Source: Azohydromonas australica DSM 1124 | Lineage (GTDB): Bacteria; Pseudomonadota; Gammaproteobacteria; Burkholderiales; Burkholderiaceae_C | Direction of reading: 5' to 3' | DNA: 64,000 nucleotides | NCBI RefSeq assembly: GCF_000430725.1 | Contig: NZ_KE387209.1 | Location: 188,415-252,414 of the forward strand | Shown here: positions 26,270 through 34,528 of the stretch, piece by piece | Layout: every line of letters starts with the position of its first letter | Position numbering within the stretch: position 1 is the first letter of the stretch | Translations under genes and position numbers: made by a program | The notes under the pieces: model-generated | What the model saw: the letters and a program-made list of their open reading frames with translations, nothing else | Told to the model about the DNA's origin: nothing | The model's database searches: none

Positions 26270-27433
26270 TTACCAGGCCGCTTCCAAGACCTGTTGCAGC
26301 TCGGAAGCGTCGCGCACTGGGCGCGGGTTGCCGCGCAGGAACCAGTCGCCGATGGCATGTGCCGCGATGTCGGGCAGCGCTTCGTGCTGGACGTCGACCT
26401 GGCGCAGTTGCCGCGCGACCCCGAGCTGTTCGAGCAGCCCTTGCACCACCTCCACGACCGCCGCGACCAGCCGCTCTCCCTCGGATCGTGGCAGTCCCAG
26501 CGCAGTCGCGACCTTTTGCAAGCCCGCCTCGTTGGCCGCACCGTTGAAGCGCAGCATATGAGGCAGGACGATGGCATTGGCCACGCCGTTGTCGATGTGG
26601 TGGCGTGCACCGATGGCATGGCCAAGCACCGTCGTGATGCCAGCGCCCGTGTGGTCCGTGCCCTGCCCGCACAGCACGGCCGCGAGCACCAGCTGCGCAC
26701 GCACTTCCGCATCGTCCGCCTTCTTCAGCGCGGGCAGTTGGTCCGCCAGCAGCCGCAGCACGTGCATCAGCTGCGCGTCCGATAGCGAGTCGCCCGTGCG
26801 CGACGACAACCCCTCGATGGCCATTGAAAAGGTGTTGATGCTTGCGCTGATCGCCAGTTCCCGCGGTGACGACTGGATCAGCTGCGGATGGATGAAGATC
26901 GCGTGGGCCCGCGTCTTCGGGTCGAACAGGGCCAGCCGCTCGCCGGTGTCGGGATCGAATACCGCGCTGCCGGCCTTGACCAGGGCGGTCGTAGGCGTCG
27001 TGGGCACGATGAACTGCGGCAGCTTCGGCGCCATCAACTTCGGGCTGCGCAGCTGGCCGCTGGCGTCGCGCGTCGTGCACAGGCTGCGGGTGTCGCTGCT
27101 CTCGGCCGCCAGGATGCTCGCCGCGCGGGCGGTCACAATGGACGATCCGCCGCCCAAGGCCACCACGGCATCGGCCTGCAAGCGCTGGAGTTCCCCGGCG
27201 GCTTCCTCCACGGAGGCCAAGGGGCTGTGGGCAAGCACGCCGGTGTACACCCCGGCGCAGCGCTCGCCCATCCCGGCGCGCACTGCGTCGAGCAATGGCC
27301 CCTCGGCCCACGGACCGCAGAAGACCACTGCCCGGCGGCATTTCAGCCGGTCCAGCTCCCGACCGAGATGGTCCAGGCTGTCGGGGCCGCTGAACAAGCG
27401 CAGCGGCGGGGTGATGTGTTGGAAAGAACGCAT
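26270..27433 (-). CDS. Iron-containing alcohol dehydrogenase (maleylacetate reductase-like), second copy
   Basis: 387-residue group III dehydrogenase. GGGSSIVTARAASIL, PTTPTTALVKAGSAVFD, GQGTDHTGAGITTVLGHAIG and DNGVANAIVLPHMLRF parallel the copy at 12463-13629; both end in LQQVLEAAW. ATG at 27433 is used because similarity begins there; the frame upstream overlaps the ligase. The two paralogues sit in two operons with different upstream steps (acyl-CoA dehydrogenase/CitE there, ligase/aldehyde dehydrogenase here), suggesting the same type of intermediate arises in both. Confidence 0.9.
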   Translation of the reverse strand: MRSFQHITPPLRLFSGPDSLDHLGRELDRLKCRRAVVFCGPWAEGPLLDAVRAGMGERCAGVYTGVLAHSPLASVEEAAGELQRLQADAVVALGGGSSIVTARAASILAAESSDTRSLCTTRDASGQLRSPKLMAPKLPQFIVPTTPTTALVKAGSAVFDPDTGERLALFDPKTRAHAIFIHPQLIQSSPRELAISASINTFSMAIEGLSSRTGDSLSDAQLMHVLRLLADQLPALKKADDAEVRAQLVLAAVLCGQGTDHTGAGITTVLGHAIGARHHIDNGVANAIVLPHMLRFNGAANEAGLQKVATALGLPRSEGERLVAAVVEVVQGLLEQLGVARQLRQVDVQHEALPDIAAHAIGDWFLRGNPRPVRDASELQQVLEAAW

Positions 27434-27453
27434 GTTCAAGTCTCCGAAACGGC

Positions 27454-29046
27454 TCACACCCCGGCCTGGGAGCGCTCTTGCGCAAGCTCGGCGCGGGCTT
27501 GAGCGGCCAGCGCGGGCTTGTCGACCTTGCCGGTATGGTTGGTGGGCAGCGGTTCCTTCTGGAGCCGCCAGCGGCTGGGCACGGCGAAGGAGGACAAGCT
27601 GGATCGAAGTTGCTGCTGCAACTGCTGCACTGTGAGCTCGCCCTCTGCGACAACGATGGCCATCACTTCTTCGCCGAGGTCCGGATGTGGCACGCCAAAC
27701 ACTACGGCCTCGGTCACGCCGGGGACGGCCACCAGCGCCCGCTCCACAGCCGCCGGCGCGATGTTCTCGCCGCCACGGATGATCATGTCCTTGCAGCGGC
27801 CGGTGATCCACAGGTTGCCCTTGTCGTCCAGGCGCCCGAGGTCGCCGGTGTGCAGCCACCCCTCCTGGTCAATGGGCGACTCGTCCAGGCCGAAATAGCC
27901 CGACATCTGCGTCGGAGAACGCAGCAGGATTTCGCCGTCGGGCAGCCCCGGATGGCTCAGGAACTGCACTTCGACGCAGGGCAGCGGCCGGCCCGTCGAC
28001 CCCAGCTTCTCGACGTCTTCCGAGCCAGCGGCTGCCGTGGCCTGCCCGCCGTTCTCCGTGAGTCCGTAGCCCGTGGGGATGCGCGGACTGACGCTGGGCA
28101 GCCCTTCGCGAATGCGCTGCATCAGCTCCTTGTGTACCGGCGCGCCGCCGATGCTGATGGACTTCAGGCTGCTCACGTCGCGACGCGACACGTCTGGATG
28201 GTCCAGCAGCCGCGACACCATGGTCGGCACCGCGTTCCAGCGCTTGACCTTGTGGCGCTCGATGGCCGCCAGCACGTCAGCAGGGTCATAGCGTCCGCGT
28301 GTCAATACCAGCGTGTCGCCCACGATGAGTGCACGCAGCAGGGTCTGCATCCCGCCGACGTGGAACAGCGGGCCCGTGATCAGCGTGACGTCGTGCGCCG
28401 ACTCGTCGACTTGGTGCGGCAGCTTGCGAGTGACATGCAGCGTCATCTGCAGCCGCGCCAGCAACGCCCGGTGCGACAGCACCACCGCCTTGGGACTGCC
28501 CGAGGTGCCGGAGGTGAAGATGACGAGCGCGGTTTCGTCCTCGCTGCGCGAGGCGTCGACTGCGACTGCGGCGTCTTCCATGGGCGTGACGTCGATCGCC
28601 CACGGACCAGTGCGCGATCCGGCGGGCAGCTTGGCTGCGGCTGACTCGTCAGCCAGCGTGAGCGCGGGCTGCATCAGCGCCAAGCCGTTGGCGACCTCGG
28701 TGGCGCTCCACCACGCGTTCGCCAGCACCGGCGCAGCGCCGGCAGCCAGGCAAGCCCAGAAGTTCACAACCCATTCCGGACCGTTCCAGCCCAGGATGAA
28801 GACGCGGTCGCCGCTCCGGACCCCGAGCTCTCCCAGCACGCGCGCCTTGCGGGCTACGGCATGGCAGAGGTCGTCAAAGCTCAGGACGCGCTCACCCTGG
28901 ATGACGTGGGGACGTGTGCCCCAGCGCCGGGCGAAGGCCAGCAGTTCCTCGACGCGGTGCGGGCGCTCGGTGTACATGCGATACGGGATGCCGTTGACGA
29001 CCTCAACGGCGATCTGGTCGCCCCAGCGGGCGGTGGTGGATGCCAT
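27454..29046 (-). CDS. AMP-dependent acyl-CoA synthetase/ligase
   Basis: 530-residue member of the ANL superfamily: activates a carboxylate to acyl-AMP, then acyl-CoA. Core motifs: ALVIFTSGTSGSPKAVVLSH (P-loop, about residue 185), TGYGLTENGG, the GWLHTGDLG Asp, GRCKDMIIRGGENI hinge and the C-terminal catalytic Lys in NHTGKVDK. No transit or signal sequence. It is the second gene of its operon, 13 nt after the CaiB-type transferase. Having both a ligase and a CoA-transferase suggests either two acids or entry plus CoA relay. Confidence 0.92.
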   Translation of the reverse strand: MASTTARWGDQIAVEVVNGIPYRMYTERPHRVEELLAFARRWGTRPHVIQGERVLSFDDLCHAVARKARVLGELGVRSGDRVFILGWNGPEWVVNFWACLAAGAAPVLANAWWSATEVANGLALMQPALTLADESAAAKLPAGSRTGPWAIDVTPMEDAAVAVDASRSEDETALVIFTSGTSGSPKAVVLSHRALLARLQMTLHVTRKLPHQVDESAHDVTLITGPLFHVGGMQTLLRALIVGDTLVLTRGRYDPADVLAAIERHKVKRWNAVPTMVSRLLDHPDVSRRDVSSLKSISIGGAPVHKELMQRIREGLPSVSPRIPTGYGLTENGGQATAAAGSEDVEKLGSTGRPLPCVEVQFLSHPGLPDGEILLRSPTQMSGYFGLDESPIDQEGWLHTGDLGRLDDKGNLWITGRCKDMIIRGGENIAPAAVERALVAVPGVTEAVVFGVPHPDLGEEVMAIVVAEGELTVQQLQQQLRSSLSSFAVPSRWRLQKEPLPTNHTGKVDKPALAAQARAELAQERSQAGV

Positions 29047-29059
29047 GGTCTGCCGCTCC

Positions 29060-30352
29060 TCAGATGACGCCGTCGCTGCGCAGTTGCGCCAGCTCCTGCT
29101 GGCTCAGCCCGCACAGCTCGGCGAGCACCTCCTCGCTGTGCTGACCCAGCTGCGGCGGCGGCTGCAGCGCGCGCAGCCCCGAGCCCTCGTAGCGCATCGG
29201 GCTGTTGGGCAGCACCACCTGCGCACCGCTGTCCGTCACCTGCTGCGTCAGGAACCCGCGCTCCTTGAGGTGCGGATCCGACAGCACCTCCATCACGTCG
29301 CGCAGCGGCGCCGCGGGCACGTGGTGCTTCTGGCACAGCGCCGTGACCTCGTCGCGCGTGCGCGTGGCCGCCCACTTGGCGATCTCCGCCGTGAGCTCGT
29401 CGATGCGCGCAATGCGCCCGTGCAGCTGCCGCAGCGACGCGTCCTCGCGCAGGTCCGCGCGGCCCATCGCCTTGGTGAAGTTGGCCCAGTGCTCGTCGGT
29501 GGCGCACACGATGGCCACCCAGCCGTCGGCCGTCTCGAACGTGTCAAAGGGCACGTACGAGTCGGCCACGTGCCGGTTGCCCGTGCGCTTGGGCACCGAG
29601 TTGCTGGCGTACACGTGCCCGGCCGCGGGCAGCAGCGTCGCAAACAGCGACTCCAGCATCGACACCTCGATGGCACGCCCGCGCCCGGTGCGCTCGCGCT
29701 CGAACAGCGCCGTCACGATCGCGCCGTACAGGTGCGCGCCGGACATGAAGTCCGCCACCGGCACCCCGGCCTTCAACGGGCGCCCGCCCTGCTCGCCCGT
29801 GGCGCTCATGAGCCCGCTCATGGCCTGGATGGTCAGGTCCAGCGCCAGCTTGTCCGCGTACGGGCCCGTGCGCCCGAAGCCCGAGGCCGAGGCGTAGATC
29901 AGCCGCGGGTTGGCCTTGAGGAGCACGTCCGCGCCCAGCCCCAGGCGCGGCATCACCGCCGGCGCGAAGTTCTCCACCAGCACGTCGGCGCTGCGCGCGA
30001 GCTCGATGAGCAGCTCGCGACCGCGCTCGGTCTTGAGGTTGAGCACCATGCCGCGCTTGCAGCCGTTGAGCGCCCGGAACGGATAGTCGCCGTCGCGCCC
30101 GCGCCGGCGCGACATGTCGCCTTGCGGGGGCTCGATCTTGATGACCTCGGCACCGGCCATGGCCATCAGGAACGTCGCGTACGGGCCCTGGAAGACGTGG
30201 CCCAGGTCCAGCACGCGCACGCCCGCCAGCGGCAGCGGCAGCGGCACATCGCCTTGCGCCGCTGCCGCGCCGGCGTCCTGCGCCGACGCGTCGCTCCAGT
30301 GGCGGTCCCAGCCCTCGGCCTGGGCAGTGGAGCTGTCAAGTGGTGCGTTCAT
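29060..30352 (-). CDS. CaiB/BaiF family CoA-transferase (class III)
   Basis: 430-residue formyl-CoA-transferase-like enzyme. It has the N-terminal block PLAGVRVLDLGHVFQGPYA, VIKIEPPQGDM, the active-site Asp region KLALDLTIQAMSGLMSATGE, MLESLFATLLPAAG and C-terminal ALCQKHHVPAAPLRDVMEVL. Class III enzymes move CoA between carboxylates via an aspartyl-CoA anhydride. AAGGAAAC precedes the ATG. It is the first gene of a seven-gene operon behind operator site D, so it probably performs the entry activation. Codon use is more uniformly GC-rich than in its neighbours. Confidence 0.92.
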   Translation of the reverse strand: MNAPLDSSTAQAEGWDRHWSDASAQDAGAAAAQGDVPLPLPLAGVRVLDLGHVFQGPYATFLMAMAGAEVIKIEPPQGDMSRRRGRDGDYPFRALNGCKRGMVLNLKTERGRELLIELARSADVLVENFAPAVMPRLGLGADVLLKANPRLIYASASGFGRTGPYADKLALDLTIQAMSGLMSATGEQGGRPLKAGVPVADFMSGAHLYGAIVTALFERERTGRGRAIEVSMLESLFATLLPAAGHVYASNSVPKRTGNRHVADSYVPFDTFETADGWVAIVCATDEHWANFTKAMGRADLREDASLRQLHGRIARIDELTAEIAKWAATRTRDEVTALCQKHHVPAAPLRDVMEVLSDPHLKERGFLTQQVTDSGAQVVLPNSPMRYEGSGLRALQPPPQLGQHSEEVLAELCGLSQQELAQLRSDGVI

Positions 30353-30488
30353 CGTTTGTTTCCTTGGTGGCTTCTGCCGGCGTCGTCGCAGCGATGTGCA
30401 CGCGACTCCTTAGGTGTCATATGACGGATCTGCACCGCCCGGGCGCTTGGAGTTCGCGCAGGTATGGTGGCGCTTGCAATCCCGACAA

Positions 30489-30569
30489 GTTCGTTTATGC
30501 GAACAACAGATCGCATATGCGTCACTTTAAAGGCCGACAGGCGGCGCGTCATTGGGGTTTCTGCGCATG
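30489..30569 (-). promoter_or_regulatory. Promoter with tandem palindromic operators (site D)
   Basis: GTTCGTTTATGCGAAC (30489-30504) and GATCGCATATGCGTCA (30509-30524) have centres 20 bp apart. On the minus strand the box GCGCAGAAACCCCAATGACG lies at 30547-30566; a -35 (ATGACG) there and a -10 about 17 bp on (TAAAGT) would put the palindromes over the start region. Between site C and site D the 26-bp segments 20303-20328 and 30544-30569 differ at only three positions. It drives the 21-30.4 kb operon. Confidence 0.75.
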
Positions 30570-30609
30570 TCCGGCCCAGACGTGCGGAGGTCGCTCTTCA
30601 ACAACTTAC

Positions 30610-30675
30610 TTGACAGCGTCTTGGGTTCAGTCTACCTTGTGACGCATATACGATCATTAGTTCGTATTTATGACA
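30610..30675 (+). promoter_or_regulatory. Promoter with tandem palindromic operators (site E)
   Basis: TTGACA (30610-30615), 17-bp spacer, TACCTT (30633-30638), then TGACGCATATACGATC (30640-30655) and GTTCGTATTTATGACA (30660-30675), centres 20 bp apart. Promoter-to-operator geometry matches site A within 2 bp. The first element is almost the reverse complement of the second element of site D, so both directions of this divergent region probably answer to one regulator. Confidence 0.7.
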
Positions 30676-30750
30676 TGTTGGTGCGAATTTTCTTACCGAA
30701 TCGCGCCAACCCCGGCTGGCCTGCCGCTTCTTGCCGACTTCATCCTCGCC

Positions 30751-31338
30751 GTGACTTCCAACAGCCCAACCACCGCGTTCCCTGACGACGCCGTATCCCG
30801 CGAAGAGCTGCACTTCCGTCGCATTGACATGCGCGGTTACCGCCGTAGCGATGGCCTGTTTGAGATAGAAGGCAGGGTCGTTGATCGCAAGCCCCACGAG
30901 TTCACGCCCGCCAGCGGCGGAAAGACGGTAGCGGCGCACCAACCGATCCATGACATGGGCGTGCGGCTGGTCTTCGACGACAGGATGCTGGTGCACGACG
31001 TCCAGACCTTCACCAGCGCAGCGCCGTACGAGGTTTGCCCGGAAGGCGGACGTGCGCTGCAGTCGCTCAAGGGTCTGCGAATGATCAGTGGCTGGAGCCG
31101 CGAGGTGCGTAGCCGGCTCGGCGGCGCACGCAGTTGCACTCACCTGATGGAGCTGTTGATTCCGATGGCCACGACGGCCTTCCAGTCGATGTCCACAGTC
31201 CACGCCGGCCGGCCCGACGTGCTGGACGCCAATGGACGACCGGTGAAGATCGACAGCTGCTATGCGTACGGTGCCGAGCGCGAGCTGGTGAAGATGCGGT
31301 GGCCTCAGTATCACCGCAGTGCTCCCACGCAGGATTAA
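30751..31338 (+). CDS. DUF2889 family protein
   Basis: 195-residue cytosolic protein of the DUF2889 family, of unknown biochemical role and often found in aromatic or cholesterol-type CoA catabolic clusters. Conserved stretches: EELHFRRIDMRGYRRSDGLF, EGRVVDRKPHEFTP, PIHDMGVRLVFDD and SREVRSRLGGARSCTHLMEL. The frame is open from an ATG at 30670, but that codon lies inside the operator at 30660-30675; I prefer the in-frame GTG at 30751, though neither has a good ribosome site. It is the first gene of a plus-strand operon with enoyl-CoA hydratase and SDR. Confidence 0.8.
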   Translation: MTSNSPTTAFPDDAVSREELHFRRIDMRGYRRSDGLFEIEGRVVDRKPHEFTPASGGKTVAAHQPIHDMGVRLVFDDRMLVHDVQTFTSAAPYEVCPEGGRALQSLKGLRMISGWSREVRSRLGGARSCTHLMELLIPMATTAFQSMSTVHAGRPDVLDANGRPVKIDSCYAYGAERELVKMRWPQYHRSAPTQD

Positions 31339-31444
31339 CGCTGCCGTCGTGTCACCGTGACGCCCTGCATGCGGCGGCCTTGCACGAGCATCCCCGCGGC
31401 GGGTTTTTTTCCACATGTCCACACCCTATTGGAGACAAGCGGCC

Positions 31445-32236
31445 ATGCCCAACTTCCTCATCTATGAACAGGACGGTCCCATCGTCACGCTCACGATGGA
31501 TCAGCCGGAACAGCGCAACCCGTTGACCGGCAACACCGCGATACCCGAGTTCCTGGCCGCCATCGACCGAATCCACGACGACCGAGGCGTGCGCTGCGTC
31601 ATCCTGACCGGCAACGGCCCTTCGTTCAGCGCTGGCGGCGACATCCGTGAGATGAAGCGCCAGGCCACGCCGGAGGTCAGCGAGATGGACATCCGGCACG
31701 AGTACCGGCGCGGCATCCAGCGGCTGACGCTGTCGCTCTTCAACCTGGAAGTGCCCGTGATCGCCGCGGTGAATGGCCACGCCATCGGTGCCGGGCTGGA
31801 CTTGGCGTGCATGTGTGACATTCGCATCGCATCGGAGAAGGCCAAGTTCGCGGAAAGCTTCATCAAGCTGGGCATCATCCCCGGCGATGGCGGTGCCTGG
31901 CTGCTGCCACGGATTGTGGGGATGTCCCGCGCCGCGGAGTTGGCCTTCACCGGTGACATGGTGGACGCGCCGCAGGCGCTGGCCTTGGGCTTGGTGTCGC
32001 AAGTGGTGCCGCACGAGGAACTGATGGCGTCGGCCCGCAGCCTGGCCGGGCGAATCGCCCAGCACGCTTCCCATGGCGTGCGCCTGACCAAGCGGCTGAT
32101 GCGTGAAGCCATCCACTCGCGACTGGACACGGTGTTGGAGCTGTCCGCCGTGTACCAGGCGGTGTCACACAAGACACCGGATCACAGCGAGGCCGTCGAC
32201 GCGTTCCTGGAAAAGCGCGCGCCTCGCTTCAGCTGA
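31445..32236 (+). CDS. Enoyl-CoA hydratase/isomerase family protein
   Basis: 263-residue crotonase. Motifs: GNGPSFSAGGDIREMK (oxyanion), VNGHAIGAGLDLACMCDIRI, FIKLGIIPGDGGAWLLPRIV and SRAAELAFTGDMV. Of the two glutamates of classical hydratases the second is present (in AAELAFTGD) while the position of the first is not Glu, the reverse of the paralogue at 14431-15213. The ATG at 31445 (MPNFLIYEQDGPIVT) fits the family start; GGAG lies 12 nt upstream. Co-directional with DUF2889 and SDR genes. Likely acts on an unsaturated or hydroxyacyl-CoA; the exact reaction is open. Confidence 0.88.
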   Translation: MPNFLIYEQDGPIVTLTMDQPEQRNPLTGNTAIPEFLAAIDRIHDDRGVRCVILTGNGPSFSAGGDIREMKRQATPEVSEMDIRHEYRRGIQRLTLSLFNLEVPVIAAVNGHAIGAGLDLACMCDIRIASEKAKFAESFIKLGIIPGDGGAWLLPRIVGMSRAAELAFTGDMVDAPQALALGLVSQVVPHEELMASARSLAGRIAQHASHGVRLTKRLMREAIHSRLDTVLELSAVYQAVSHKTPDHSEAVDAFLEKRAPRFS

Positions 32237-32302
32237 CGTCATGGTCGGCACAAGCCCACTCACTTGCACCAGTTCCCACGCAACGGCTCGAAGGAGCACG
32301 CC

Positions 32303-33133
32303 ATGATCACAACCGTTCATCCGCAGGCCACAGCATGGCTGGGCCTTGAAGGACGCGTCTGCGTTGTGACCGGCGGCGGCAGCGGCATTGGCGAGGAGAC
32401 CGCGCGCCAGCTGGCCCAGGCCGGTGCCGCCGTAGCCGTACTGGATCGCGACGAATCCGCTGCATGCCGCGTAGCAGCCGAGATCGCAGCCACGGGGGCA
32501 CTTGCGATCGGCATCGCTGCTGACGTGTCGCTCGCTTCCGAGGTTACCGCAGCGGCTGCCAAGGTACGCGCGGAGCTGGGAGCCTGCCAGGTCCTCGTCA
32601 ACAACGCCGCGGCGCGCAAGCCCGGCGCACTGCTGGACATGCCGTTGGAGCAGTGGAACCAGGTGTTGTCGGTGAACCTGACTGGCGCGCTGATCTGCAC
32701 GCAGGCCTTCGGGCAGCAGATGGTCAACGCCGGGCGCGGCGGCAGCATCATCCACGTGGCTTCCATCGTGGGCGAGCACCCCTTGCCAAACGGTGGCGCC
32801 TACAGCGCCAGCAAGGCCGGGATGATGATGCTGGCGCGCACCCTGGCCGTCGAGCTGGCGGCGCACCGCATCCGATCCAATGTGGTGTGCCCCGGCCTCG
32901 TGCGCACGCCTTTCAGTGAAGACGCCTACCAGGCTCCCGATCTGCTGCGGCAGCGCGAAGACATGATTCCTGCTGGCCGGGTCAGCTCACCGCTGGACTT
33001 GGCCAACGCCATTGTGTTCCTGGCCAGCGACCGCTCCAGTTACGTCAACGGGCAAGAACTGCACGTCGATGGTGGACTGCGCCAGACCTTGATGAGCCAG
33101 GTGCCTCGAGCGGGCAAGTCCCTGCCGCGATAA
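32303..33133 (+). CDS. Short-chain dehydrogenase/reductase (SDR)
   Basis: 276-residue classical SDR. TGGGSGIG nucleotide-binding motif near residue 25, the D of VLDRDES favouring NAD, the NNAA motif in VLVNNAAARKPG, catalytic Ser in VASIVGE and YSASK (Tyr-xxx-Lys) followed by VCPGLVRTPFSE; VDGGLRQ closes the family core. AAGGAGCACGCC precedes the ATG. Third gene of the plus-strand operon; would oxidise the hydroxyacyl-CoA made by the hydratase (inference). Confidence 0.92.
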   Translation: MITTVHPQATAWLGLEGRVCVVTGGGSGIGEETARQLAQAGAAVAVLDRDESAACRVAAEIAATGALAIGIAADVSLASEVTAAAAKVRAELGACQVLVNNAAARKPGALLDMPLEQWNQVLSVNLTGALICTQAFGQQMVNAGRGGSIIHVASIVGEHPLPNGGAYSASKAGMMMLARTLAVELAAHRIRSNVVCPGLVRTPFSEDAYQAPDLLRQREDMIPAGRVSSPLDLANAIVFLASDRSSYVNGQELHVDGGLRQTLMSQVPRAGKSLPR

Positions 33134-33189
33134 GCAGGCATGCACTACGGCAACAGTGGCCGGGCCGCAAAAGCCGGCCAGTCCACAAG

Positions 33190-33518
33190 CTAGACTTTCT
33201 GGACATGGTCGTTGGCGAGCATCTTGGCGCTCGCCCCGAGCAGACACAAGCTGCCGCTCTCCAGCACGTAGCACCTCCACCGTGGCAGCTTGGCGTTCTC
33301 CATCATGAGGATCAAGGAAATGCCTCTGGCATCGATTGGCTGACCCAGCGTCTGGCTGACCTGCTCGCTCAGGAAGCGCACGATCTGGCCGCAGCTGCCT
33401 GGGGCAAAGGGGCCACGATCGCGGTTGGCTGACTGGGAAAGTCAGCCTGAGCACATGCACCGCCCAGCGGCAACAACGATGCCCCAGCGAGAATCGGGCT
33501 GGCGCGCTGGCTATTCAT
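33190..33518 (-). pseudogene. Bug-type receptor remnant
   Basis: On the minus strand an intact ribosome site (GGAGG) and signal peptide (MNSQRASPILAGASLLPLGG) lead to ADFPSQPTAIVAPLPQA. The frame then ends, while RFLSEQVSQTLGQPIDARG and LCLLGASAKMLANDHVQKV continue in another frame. Only the first third of a TctC-family protein remains. It runs against the SDR gene and abuts a TnpB remnant, whose insertion may have caused the loss. Confidence 0.8.
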
Positions 33519-33559
33519 CACAGACCTCCGCGAGAAGACTTGGCATTCATCCCGCGGAG

Positions 33560-34345
33560 GGATGGCGGTGTAGGCAAAGCGGTAATTTATTTGGGTTTTG
33601 ATGTTCCGCACCATCCGCTACGCGCACGGACAGGTCTGCTCGCCGGGCCGTGGCTGTCGCTGTGGGACAGCCACGGCCTGAGCGGGTTCGAGTTGCGTCC
33701 CGGCGGCTTCAACGAGGAAGCGCGCGGGCGCTGGTATTTCAATGTCTGCGTAAGCGAGCCCCGCCGCCCATGCCATCCCAAGCCGGGTGTGTTGGCATCG
33801 ACCTGGACCTGAAGGAACTTGCAGTGCTGTCCAGCGTCGAGAAGGCGGCCGCGCAACGCTTCTACCGTGACCTTGAACCAGCACTGGCCACCGCGCAGCG
33901 CGCCGGCGAGAAGGCGCGCACCAGGGCGATCCACGCCAAGACCGTCGACCGTCGGCGCGACAACTTTCACAAACCTTCTACCACCCTGGTACGCCAGCAC
34001 CGGGGCATCTTCGTTGGCAACGTCAACGCCTCAGCCCTGGCCCGCTCGCGCCATGCCAAGAGCGGGCTGCAGCGCGTTGCGGACCATGCTGCAGACCAAG
34101 TGCGTCAAGCGCAAGCGTGTGGTTCCGCGAGGTCAGCGAAGCGTTCTCCACCCAGACCTGTTCTACATGCGGTGCGATGCCGCCGGAGGGACCGAGAGGT
34201 ATCGCGAGCCTTGGAATATGAGAGTGCAGCGGCTGCCACACGACATACGATCGTGATGTCAATGCGGCGCGAAACATTCTCGCGGTCGAGCATGGCCGTC
34301 TCGCAGGAGGAGCCGCCGTCCTTCAGGGCGTGTGACGATCTCAGA
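33560..34345 (+). pseudogene. TnpB remnant of a second IS605-type element
   Basis: RuvC-I region VGIDLDLKELAVLSS, then RFYRDLEPALATAQRAGEKA, RTRAIHAKTVDRRRDNFHK, LVRQHRGIFVGNVNASALAR identify a TnpB of a different subgroup from the copy at 4491. The N-terminal LWDSHGLSGFELRPGGF, the zinc finger region (TCSTCGAMPPEGPRG) and DVNAARNIL are in other frames, so there are several indels. A CCTTCAGGGCG hairpin typical of the IS605 right end lies near 34320-34330. No tnpA is visible. Confidence 0.8.
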
Positions 34346-34528
34346 CCACTTGGTTTCCGTGGCTCGATTCCAGCCGGGTCCGTCTGGCAGCTCGCACACA
34401 GCCGCCGGCGGGCAGCAGTGAGACCAAGGCAGTGGTAGGAAGTGCGCAGCGCGCCACGTTGCCGGCCAACCTCGGAAGGTGCGGGTTAGCCGCGCCAGCT
34501 TGGGCGTTTACAGCAAGCCAACCGGGCG

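Noticed and set aside
28313-30424. 703-residue plus-strand frame opposite the ligase and CoA-transferase genes
   Set aside because: Low-complexity Arg/Ala/His-rich product with no motifs; the minus-strand genes are clear family members.
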